DNA of 48,996 nt from an uncultured Alphaproteobacteria bacterium (GTDB lineage: Bacteria > Pseudomonadota > Alphaproteobacteria > Micavibrionales > Micavibrionaceae). The position numbers and the translations under genes were made by a program. The notes under the pieces were generated by a model. The model was given only the letters and a program-made list of their open reading frames with translations, did not search any database and was not told the origin of the DNA. Shown here piece by piece: positions 43,299 through 48,996 of the stretch. Position 1 is the stretch's first letter. The number at the start of each line of letters is the position of its first letter. The stretch spans positions 1-48,996 of the forward strand of contig CALHAW010000017.1 of assembly GCA_937934135.1 (NCBI GenBank), in the 5' to 3' direction.

Positions 43299-44138
43299 AT
43301 GAAAAACCTCTTCCTTCTTACAATAACATTACTTTTAACGGCGCCAATGATGGCGCAGGCACAATCCACCGCGGGCAATCGCTCCCTTCAAAGCCCACCC
43401 GTTAACTTGAATGAATTGGTGAACTTACCCAAAGAAAATCAAAACGAAGCGAAATCCAAAAGCCCTCTCCCCCTTGATATCCGAAATGACGCCATCCGTG
43501 AAGCGGCCACCTCTTTGGGTGCGCGCGGCGGCCTTACTTGGCGCACATGGTATATCCGCAGGGAAATGGAAACTCGCGCCCGTTACCTTGATAAAGTTTT
43601 TGATTTTCGCCAGCTTTTAGTCCCCGCACCTTCTGGCCTCCTCATTGAACCGCCTATTATTTCCGAAGCCATGGATGCAATGTTAATTGGCAACCGCGGA
43701 TTAGAAGCCGCGGTCTCTGATCGTGTTTTGAACATTAACCAAAATGCCCGCATCGTCAGCGCTCCACGCACTTGGCGTGCCTACCTTGAGCGCGATTGGA
43801 GCGATGTGACACCGCCACCCGATACATTACGCCCCGCCAATGAGGAAGAACGCCGCGAATGGGAAAAATCTGTCCGCGAAGGGTGGCAATTAGGCATTGA
43901 ACAAGCCGATCAAATTTTCCAAGATGACCTCAACAGATTAACCGCCGACTATCAGGGGATGGTGCGTTATCGCTCCCTCCTCGCCCAAGGGATGGTTTCG
44001 CCACCCTTCGCGCTTCAGGTTGATCGCGGCGTAACAGGCGGTGGTGATCAAATGCGTATTGGTGATCGCGCCCTTTCTCTTACTGAACTCCCGAAACTAC
44101 AAACAAGGTCCGAAGAATGGCAACCCGCGAACCGGTAA
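43299..44138 (+). CDS. dotC: Dot/Icm outer-membrane complex protein DotC
   Basis: A 279-residue exported protein matching DotC: IREAATSLGARGGLTWRTW near residue 65, LIEPPIISEAMDAM, and REWEKSVREGWQLGIEQAD with the end PPFALQVDRGVTGGGDQMRIGDR. It joins DotD and DotH in the outer-membrane ring. The signal peptide (LFLLTITLLLTAPMMAQAQ) ends with a signal peptidase I type site and has no Cys, whereas Legionella DotC is a lipoprotein. It overlaps dotB by 22 bases. Start context is described in the hairpin entry. Confidence 0.93.
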   Translation: MKNLFLLTITLLLTAPMMAQAQSTAGNRSLQSPPVNLNELVNLPKENQNEAKSKSPLPLDIRNDAIREAATSLGARGGLTWRTWYIRREMETRARYLDKVFDFRQLLVPAPSGLLIEPPIISEAMDAMLIGNRGLEAAVSDRVLNINQNARIVSAPRTWRAYLERDWSDVTPPPDTLRPANEEERREWEKSVREGWQLGIEQADQIFQDDLNRLTADYQGMVRYRSLLAQGMVSPPFALQVDRGVTGGGDQMRIGDRALSLTELPKLQTRSEEWQPANR

Positions 44139-45283
44139 GTCTTCTCAAAGCAAAAGACAATATCGCAGCAACGTGGCCGGATGAACCGCCCCGTTTTGCC
44201 GATGATCATATTGATGATTTTCTTTTATGGTGCGTAAAGAAAAATTCAAACGACATCACCATTCAAACAGATCGCCCTGTTTATAATGAAATTTATGGGC
44301 TTCTCTATCCTGCAACATATCGCCCGATTGATGCCGCGGATATGAATGTGTTTTTGAACAAAATTTATGGCCCCGAAGCGGGTGCGCGGCTGGCTTCTGC
44401 CCATGATTTAGATCTCTCTTACGAAATCCGCCCTGACCGTTATACCCGCATTCGTTTTCGGGTGAATGTCACGGCGATCCTTTCACAAGGGCGGGATTCC
44501 GCCTCTATCACCATGCGGGTACTTCCCAGTGAACCACCCACAATGGATGACTTAAACATTGAACAGGCCGTAAAAGATGCATGGTATCCCCGTCAGGGAA
44601 TGGTAATTGTCACAGGGCCAACAGGATCAGGGAAAACCACCCTCCTCGCCAGTGGTATCCGTATGTTGATGGAGCGCAAACGCGGATGCGGTAAAGTCGT
44701 CTGTTACGAAGCACCGATTGAATATGTGTATGACGCCATTAAATCGCCACGCTCCCTTCTTTCACAAACAGAAATCCCGCGCCACTTGCCTGATTTTGCC
44801 ATGGGCGTGCGTAATGCTTTGCGCCGCAAACCCAATATTATCTTGGTGGGGGAGGCACGCGATAAAGAAACCATTTCTTCCGCGATTGAGGCCGCGCAAA
44901 CAGGCCATACCGTTTACACCACCACCCATACGACAGGCGTTGCCGCCACCATACAGCGGATGGTTTCAGCGTTTGAGCCAAATGAGCGCTCTGACCGCGC
45001 CTATGCCCTGATGGAAACTGTACGTCTTGTGGTCACACAAACTCTTGTCCCCAAGGTCGGCGGCGGGCGTTTAGGAGTGCGTGAATGGATGCGCTTTACC
45101 GATGAAGTGCGCGATAAATTGATGGATATGGACTTCCAAGAATGGCCGTCCGAAATTAACCGCATGTTGCCCTTTTACGGGCAATCTATGGCAAAAAGCG
45201 CCGAAGGATTCTTTGAATTGGGCGAAATTGATCGCCGCAATTACATCATGCTCTCCAACTCTGGCGGTGCAGGCGGGGATTGA
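44117..45283 (+). CDS. dotB: Dot/Icm secretion ATPase DotB
   Basis: A 388-residue PilT/VirB11-like ATPase. Residues 1-135 are the N-terminal domain (DDHIDDFLLWCVKKNSNDITIQ). Walker A is GPTGSGKT at 167-174. The Asp box includes CYEAPIEYVYD, Walker B is IILVGEARDKE and the His box is TGHTVYTTTHT. DotB is a cytoplasmic hexamer that docks on DotO and energises the channel. The gene begins within dotC, so expression is coupled. After it comes an imperfect GC-rich hairpin (45286-45313) with a short T run, possibly a partial terminator before icmT. Confidence 0.96.
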   Translation: MATREPVSLLKAKDNIAATWPDEPPRFADDHIDDFLLWCVKKNSNDITIQTDRPVYNEIYGLLYPATYRPIDAADMNVFLNKIYGPEAGARLASAHDLDLSYEIRPDRYTRIRFRVNVTAILSQGRDSASITMRVLPSEPPTMDDLNIEQAVKDAWYPRQGMVIVTGPTGSGKTTLLASGIRMLMERKRGCGKVVCYEAPIEYVYDAIKSPRSLLSQTEIPRHLPDFAMGVRNALRRKPNIILVGEARDKETISSAIEAAQTGHTVYTTTHTTGVAATIQRMVSAFEPNERSDRAYALMETVRLVVTQTLVPKVGGGRLGVREWMRFTDEVRDKLMDMDFQEWPSEINRMLPFYGQSMAKSAEGFFELGEIDRRNYIMLSNSGGAGGD

Positions 45284-45361
45284 TGCGGGTATTAAATTTT
45301 CCTTTCACCCCGCTTTTACGGTATAATAAATCCAGCAATAATCATTAAAGGAACCCCCTAA

Positions 45362-45661
45362 ATGGGCTCGGTTGAAGATACCCAGGATGAAAAAGTAAAT
45401 TGGCATTGGCGCAATTCTATGCGCCCTGTACGCTTTTTTTCAATGGATGCACGCGCCGCAATCCCATGGTGTGTATTACTGGTTTATGCCCGCCCATGGA
45501 CGATTGCCGTGGCCATTATCTCCACCATTGTCTTCAGCTCGCTTGAAAAACGCGGTTTAACCTTCCCTGACGCTATGCGGGCATTTCGGTCATGGTTTGT
45601 TGGGCAAAAACGCCCCGCATGGGTACGCCATCGCCATCGCCGCTTTGTTGATTACGGGTAG
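45362..45661 (+). CDS. icmT: Dot/Icm membrane protein IcmT
   Basis: A 99-residue protein with the IcmT/TraK signature WHWRNSMRPVRFFSMDARAAIPW and two closely spaced membrane segments (about residues 36-60), followed by FRSWFVGQKRP. IcmT is a small inner-membrane component needed for effector translocation and, in Legionella, for escape from host cells. It lies 78 bases after dotB, with AAAGGA before the ATG and a possible -10 (TATAAT at 45322). In Legionella icmT begins a different operon, icmTSRQPO, whose other genes are absent here. Confidence 0.92.
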   Translation: MGSVEDTQDEKVNWHWRNSMRPVRFFSMDARAAIPWCVLLVYARPWTIAVAIISTIVFSSLEKRGLTFPDAMRAFRSWFVGQKRPAWVRHRHRRFVDYG

Positions 45662-45808
45662 ACGTTATTTCGCGCTAAAATTTTGAATCAAATCCCGTAC
45701 GGGGCTTATCAAAAAGACAGTGTACCATTTAACAATTCCCCTTGTTTTTTCACGCTTTCAGCGATAATTTTATAGATGTTTATACATCTTCAATATGGTT
45801 TGCCTGTT

Positions 45809-46672
45809 ATGCGCGCTACACTTTACACATTGATATTTTCTTTTGCTTTCATTTCTCTTGCCCATATTCCTTATGCGCAGGCAGGGTTTGAATGGGTTCC
45901 ACCATCACAAAACCCAAAAGAAACGGGGTTATCGCAATTTAATTTCCCCGTTGCGCCGCCCGCTACACGTGACCGCGTCACGTCTGAACCACTCGGCGCT
46001 GTAGGCAACACAATCTATGATACAAAAGTCCAACGCTCTGTACGCCCTCACTCACCCAGCATTGCAAACCCTAATTTTCAAAATGGCGGGCACCTTACAA
46101 CAAATAATGCCGCTACTAACAAGGCACGCTCGAACACACGCCCTAATTTACAAAGCGCACAAGGCAAACCCGTTTCTCTTTATATCAACCCCTATCCTTT
46201 AGGGGTTGGCAATAATGTAACCAGCAATATTTCGATTGAGGAGGCAATGATACAGCAAGCAGGCCGTGTCACGCCCATGCCCCTTGGCAACACCATGCAA
46301 ACGGGCGAACAAATCACCTATGAAGCCATGCCAGATGTGACCGCCCCCGCAAAGGCGATGATGATTGATAAAATGAGCAACACCCCCTTACGCGCCGCCC
46401 CAACCAAAATTATTCCAACAGCGAACAGACCTCCCCAATTTGCAATGGCAGAGGGATTTGGCACAGCGCTTCCGCTCGCTCTTGCGCTCAGTCAGATTAT
46501 CCCATCAGGATTTAATCATAGCTTTGCTGATGGTGTTGACCCCGGCACAACTGTTTCGTGGCAGGGCGGTAAAGCATGGAATCTTGTGCTTGAAGAAATG
46601 CTTCGCCCTTCAGGACTCACGGCGTCTATTAAAAATAACGCCGTGACCATTCAACCACTTGCACGGCTTTAA
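45809..46672 (+). CDS. Exported protein with C-terminal STN/TcpQ-like domain
   Basis: A 287-residue protein with a signal peptide (LYTLIFSFAFISLAHIPYAQA). A long low-complexity middle rich in Asn, Thr and Pro follows. The C-terminal domain of 65 residues (ALPLALALSQIIPSGFNHSF, WNLVLEEMLRPSGLTASIKNNAVTIQ) resembles the secretin N0/STN and TcpQ fold, the same general type as DotD. It probably sits at the outer membrane near the DotC/DotD/DotH ring. Starts at 45809 (used here) and 45776 are both possible; neither has a good ribosome-binding site. It follows icmT by 147 bases, which include a CCCGTACGGG palindrome at 45694-45703. Confidence 0.72.
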   Translation: MRATLYTLIFSFAFISLAHIPYAQAGFEWVPPSQNPKETGLSQFNFPVAPPATRDRVTSEPLGAVGNTIYDTKVQRSVRPHSPSIANPNFQNGGHLTTNNAATNKARSNTRPNLQSAQGKPVSLYINPYPLGVGNNVTSNISIEEAMIQQAGRVTPMPLGNTMQTGEQITYEAMPDVTAPAKAMMIDKMSNTPLRAAPTKIIPTANRPPQFAMAEGFGTALPLALALSQIIPSGFNHSFADGVDPGTTVSWQGGKAWNLVLEEMLRPSGLTASIKNNAVTIQPLARL

Positions 46673-46685
46673 TAAAATAATTTCT

Positions 46686-47450
46686 TTATAAAACAGTTAG
46701 CATTTCTGCAACCAATGGATGGCGCACAATATCTTCTTGTCCCAACCGACAAACCGCAACATTCGGCAAAATATCCATTCTGTTCATCACATCTGATAAC
46801 CCTGAAATCCCTTCAAGCAAATCACTTTGGTCTGGATCACCTGTTACAATCATTGTCGAATGCCAACCAAGACGGGATAAAAGCATTTTAAGCTGTCCAT
46901 AAGTACAATTTTGCGCTTCATCAATAACAACATAAGAATTATTAAGCGTTCTGCCACGCATAAATCCAACGGGGGCAATTTCAATGGTACCATCATCCAA
47001 TAACTGACGCACTTTTTTGCCGCCCATACGGTCACCTAATGCATCATATAACGGGCGTAAATAAGGTGCCATCTTTTCATCAAGGCCGCCGGGTAAATAC
47101 CCAATCGATTCGCCGGCCTCCATCGCGGGGCGGGATAAAATAATACGCTCAACCTCACCTTTTTCTAAGGCTTCCACGGCTTTTGAAATAGCAATATAGG
47201 TCTTGCCTGTACCCGCAGGCCCCACAGCCAGCGTCAAATTATACGCATCAATGGCCTTCATCAATTCTACCTGTCCGGGGGAACGCGGCTTAATATTCTT
47301 CACATATTTTTTGTCACGGCGACCATCAATCTCGCTATCCAATGGGTGCCAATCTGAATGATTGCGGCGGTCACGTGATCCCCCCTTTTCATCAAAAAAC
47401 GGATTAACCACATTATTGTTACGGTTGTTTTTTCTAGATTTTTTTGACAT
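46686..47450 (-). CDS. PhoH-family ATPase
   Basis: A 254-residue protein with a basic, disordered N-terminus and a RecA-like ATPase domain from residue 55: Walker A GPAGTGKT at 77-84, RPAMEAGESIGYLPGGLDEKM, Walker B YVVIDEAQNCTYGQLKM and the sensor block MIVTGDPDQSDLL. These are the landmarks of PhoH proteins, linked to RNA metabolism and stress. It lacks the N-terminal KH-like region of the longer PhoH that neighbours ybeY, and no ybeY is next to it here. AAAGGAG stands ahead of the ATG. It converges on the STN-domain gene. Confidence 0.93.
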   Translation of the reverse strand: MSKKSRKNNRNNNVVNPFFDEKGGSRDRRNHSDWHPLDSEIDGRRDKKYVKNIKPRSPGQVELMKAIDAYNLTLAVGPAGTGKTYIAISKAVEALEKGEVERIILSRPAMEAGESIGYLPGGLDEKMAPYLRPLYDALGDRMGGKKVRQLLDDGTIEIAPVGFMRGRTLNNSYVVIDEAQNCTYGQLKMLLSRLGWHSTMIVTGDPDQSDLLEGISGLSDVMNRMDILPNVAVCRLGQEDIVRHPLVAEMLTVL

Positions 47451-47778
47451 GGAAGACTCCTTTACGTCTGGTTGGGGGGAAGTGAATTAAAGGCACAAAA
47501 AAAGCCGCATGCAAGGCAAGCGACTGAAAACAAAATTCTATAAGGCAAATATTTCTGCCCGGGGGTCGATTATTTTTATCTCTATCAATTAATATCAAGG
47601 AGAACCCTTGTGTGAGGTGAAGAATTAAACTCTATACAAACATGGTATCAAAGAAAATGCAGATAGAACAGATAAATCGGTAATATCGCCTTGTATAAAT
47701 TTATGGCGCGCCCTATCCCTCATAAAAAAAGAGACACACTTATATGCCTCTTTTTAAAATCATATATCAATCAACACA
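47451..47778. other. Non-coding gap between msrB and phoH
   Basis: 328 bases without a convincing frame on either strand. It holds the phoH ribosome-binding site at its left end, a short perfect hairpin CAAGG-AGAAC-CCTTG at 47596-47610 without a T run, a possible hairpin GGCA...TGCC near 47550, and the msrB terminator at its right end. I found no tRNA or known small RNA here; a phoH leader transcript is possible. Confidence 0.5.
47724..47755 (-). terminator. A/T-rich terminator after msrB
   Basis: AAAAAGAG and CTCTTTTT form an 8-bp stem around a 14-base loop, with the A run on the plus strand giving a U run in the msrB transcript. It lies just after the msrB stop (47779). The stem has few G-C pairs, so it may be inefficient. 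Confidence 0.55.
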
Positions 47779-48327
47779 CTATTTAAAAAGTGCTAAATAC
47801 TCTGCAAATCCTTCTTTTTCAAGGTCGTCTTTCGGGACAAAACGTAGGGAGGCAGAATTCATGCAATACCGCAATCCGCCGGCTTCTTTAGGGCCGTCAT
47901 TAAAAACATGGCCTAAATGGGAATCTGTTGCCGTTGCTTTCACCTCAACCCGCGTCATGAAAAGCTTCTTATCTTCATGCTCTGTCACCACGTTTTGCGC
48001 AAGGGGCTTGGTAAAACTGGGCCAACCTGTGCCGCTTTCATATTTATCTTTGGAGGAAAAAAGCGGTGTCCCATCAATAACATCAACATAAATGCCCTCG
48101 GCTTTATTATCCCAATATTCATTTTTAAACGGGCGTTCTGTGCCACCTTCCAATGTGACGTGTTTTTGTAAATCTGTCAGATGATCCGTTGAAAATCCTA
48201 CTTTTTTTGCTGTTGTCATTTCATCTTTCCTTCCTATTGTCGGATCCATTGCAATCGCACTAACGCTCACCAATAAAAGCCCGCTTAGCGCCGCAACAAG
48301 TAATATTTTAAAGTCTAACATGGTCAT
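47779..48327 (-). CDS. msrB: Peptide-methionine (R)-S-oxide reductase, exported
   Basis: A 182-residue MsrB. The first 28 residues are a signal or anchor ([20 protein letters not shown]), so this copy acts in the periplasm. Family blocks are [13 protein letters not shown]-like [53 protein letters not shown] and the catalytic [11 protein letters not shown] with Cys155. The zinc-binding CxxC pairs of the zinc-type MsrB are absent, as in the metal-free type. It repairs oxidised methionine in envelope proteins. Start ATGs at 48327 and 48321 are both possible. Confidence 0.95.
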   Translation of the reverse strand: MTMLDFKILLVAALSGLLLVSVSAIAMDPTIGRKDEMTTAKKVGFSTDHLTDLQKHVTLEGGTERPFKNEYWDNKAEGIYVDVIDGTPLFSSKDKYESGTGWPSFTKPLAQNVVTEHEDKKLFMTRVEVKATATDSHLGHVFNDGPKEAGGLRYCMNSASLRFVPKDDLEKEGFAEYLALFK

Positions 48328-48415
48328 GAATTATAATTCGTCCAATATGCCATAAAGTTACATGAAAGATAGAAGAGGCAATATATCCCGAAAACATATC
48401 CTTGTGACTATAATC

Positions 48416-48446
48416 AAAAAAAAGAGGCGCCCCGAAAGAGCGCCCC
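48416..48446 (-). terminator. Rho-independent terminator after the porin gene
   Basis: On the minus strand GGGGCGC, a nine-base loop and GCGCCTC make a 7-bp stem (one G-U pair), followed by eight T. It lies about 75 bases after the porin stop and ends that transcript before msrB. Confidence 0.85.
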
Positions 48447-48486
48447 TTAAAAATTCTTAAAACTCTATGTTTATTCAAACGGCCAT

Positions 48487-48502
48487 AACGCGCATGCGCG
48501 TT
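48487..48502. repeat. Perfect 16-bp palindrome downstream of porin
   Basis: AACGCGCATGCGCGTT reads the same on both strands and is flanked by GGCC at 48481-48484 and 48506-48509. It sits between the porin stop and its terminator and would make a strong hairpin in the 3' untranslated region, perhaps protecting the mRNA from exonucleases. Confidence 0.6.
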
Positions 48503-48521
48503 TGAGGCCATTTAACAAGCA

Positions 48522-48996
48522 TTAGAAGTTGATTTGTACTCCACCAAGAACAGAAGTAGCATCAAAGTCATTTGCACCAACTTCATGATCGATGTAGCTT
48601 ACAGATCCACGGAAAGATAGGCCAGCACCGGCTGTGTAAACAACACCACCTGTGTAACGGTCTGTTTCTAGATCCGCAGCACCCGCAGTTGTTTCATCAT
48701 CCTGTGTGAAGTATGACGCACCAAACTTGAATGGGCCTGTTGTGTAATCAGCACCAACAACGAATGTTTCGATGTCGCTGTTGTTACCATTATCGGTATC
48801 TGTTTCTGTGTAAACAACACCAAGACCGAATGGACCAGCATCAACGTCTAAACCAACATTCCACTGTTCTACTTGATCAGCATCTGTGTAACCAGCACCG
48901 AAAGCATAACCGATGTTGCTTGCAACGCCTTCATAACGTCCAGCAATTTCCCATGCTTCATCTGTACCATTACCAGCTTGATCTTGATTGAAACCA
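48522..48996 (-). CDS. General porin, C-terminal part
   Basis: The frame runs from TAA at 48522-48524 to the window edge; the 5' part is outside. The visible 157 residues show alternating beta strands typical of a 16-stranded gram-negative porin, for example RYTGGVVYTAGAGLSFRGS and GYAFGAGYTDADQVEQ. They end in Phe (VLGGVQINF), the outer-membrane sorting signal recognised by the BAM complex. Codon choice is more uniform than in its neighbours (many GGT, GCA and ACA), as expected for a highly expressed gene. It is followed by a palindrome and a strong terminator. Confidence 0.9.
   Translation of the reverse strand, partial: GFNQDQAGNGTDEAWEIAGRYEGVASNIGYAFGAGYTDADQVEQWNVGLDVDAGPFGLGVVYTETDTDNGNNSDIETFVVGADYTTGPFKFGASYFTQDDETTAGAADLETDRYTGGVVYTAGAGLSFRGSVSYIDHEVGANDFDATSVLGGVQINF

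Noticed and set aside
47596-47610. Hairpin CAAGG-AGAAC-CCTTG as a terminator
   Set aside because: No T run follows on either strand, and it is not next to a gene end.
47500-47700. Possible tRNA or structural RNA in the phoH upstream gap
   Set aside because: I could not find an acceptor stem, T-loop consensus or other known RNA landmark.

Overview
The window looks like part of an alphaproteobacterial chromosome of moderate GC (mid-40s percent by eye). The DUF1150/Hsp20 pair, the CHCC zinc-finger protein, the ubiquinone-type FAD hydroxylase and a sigma-54-driven flagellar filament operon all fit that class. A chromosomal Dot/Icm (type IVB) secretion system together with flagella and exported peptidoglycan enzymes recalls Micavibrio-like epibiotic predators, but the assignment to that lineage is inference from gene content. 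There are no insertion sequences, tRNAs, rRNAs or CRISPR arrays that I can see.

Layout. 1-8.5 kb is mostly housekeeping: the end of ptsN, DUF1150, Hsp20, a CHCC zinc-finger protein, a pilin-like protein, cysS, a very short Cys-rich metallothionein-like gene (49 codons), folE, pyrB-pyrC and a UbiH-family hydroxylase. 8.5-18.5 kb (minus strand) is the main Dot/Icm cluster, dotI-dotH-dotG-dotF-dotP-dotN-dotO plus one unknown membrane protein, in the same relative order as in Legionella. Divergent from it, 18.7-27.7 kb (plus) holds five tightly coupled paralogous genes for exported proteins that share one core domain I do not recognise. Each copy has its own N-terminal part or insert: a Gln-rich tetrapeptide repeat, a C1q-like jelly roll, Cys clusters, or a lysozyme-like domain. 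This is the best candidate for an undescribed system.

27.7-31.4 kb is flgK-flgL behind a consensus sigma-54 promoter. 31.4-37.5 kb carries an unknown protein with duplicated C-terminal GGPMxFF motifs, a periplasmic DsbC/DsbG-like oxidoreductase, a methyltransferase-lemA-M48 peptidase operon, a lipoprotein and a glycosyltransferase. 37.7-39.5 kb has two LapG-type cysteine proteases, one of them apparently fused to an MshEN-like (possibly c-di-GMP-binding) module. Then come pyruvate kinase, a VirB1-like lysozyme and an unknown overlapping gene. 42.8-46.7 kb is a second Dot/Icm cluster (dotD-dotC-dotB-icmT plus an STN-like secreted protein). The window ends with phoH, a periplasmic msrB and the 3' part of a porin gene.

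How they may work together. DotD, DotC and DotH would form the outer-membrane part of the secretion channel, DotG and DotF the trans-envelope part, DotI and IcmT inner-membrane parts, and DotO and DotB the ATPases. DotA, DotL, DotM, IcmS/W/Q, DotU and IcmF are not in this window. The five paralogs lie between the dot operon and the flagellar operon and have export signals, Cys clusters, a possible ligand-binding jelly roll and a lysozyme domain. They could be surface or pilus-tip parts of this system, or proteins that contact another cell. The nearby disulfide isomerase, LapG-type proteases and lysozyme suit a region devoted to the cell envelope and surface.
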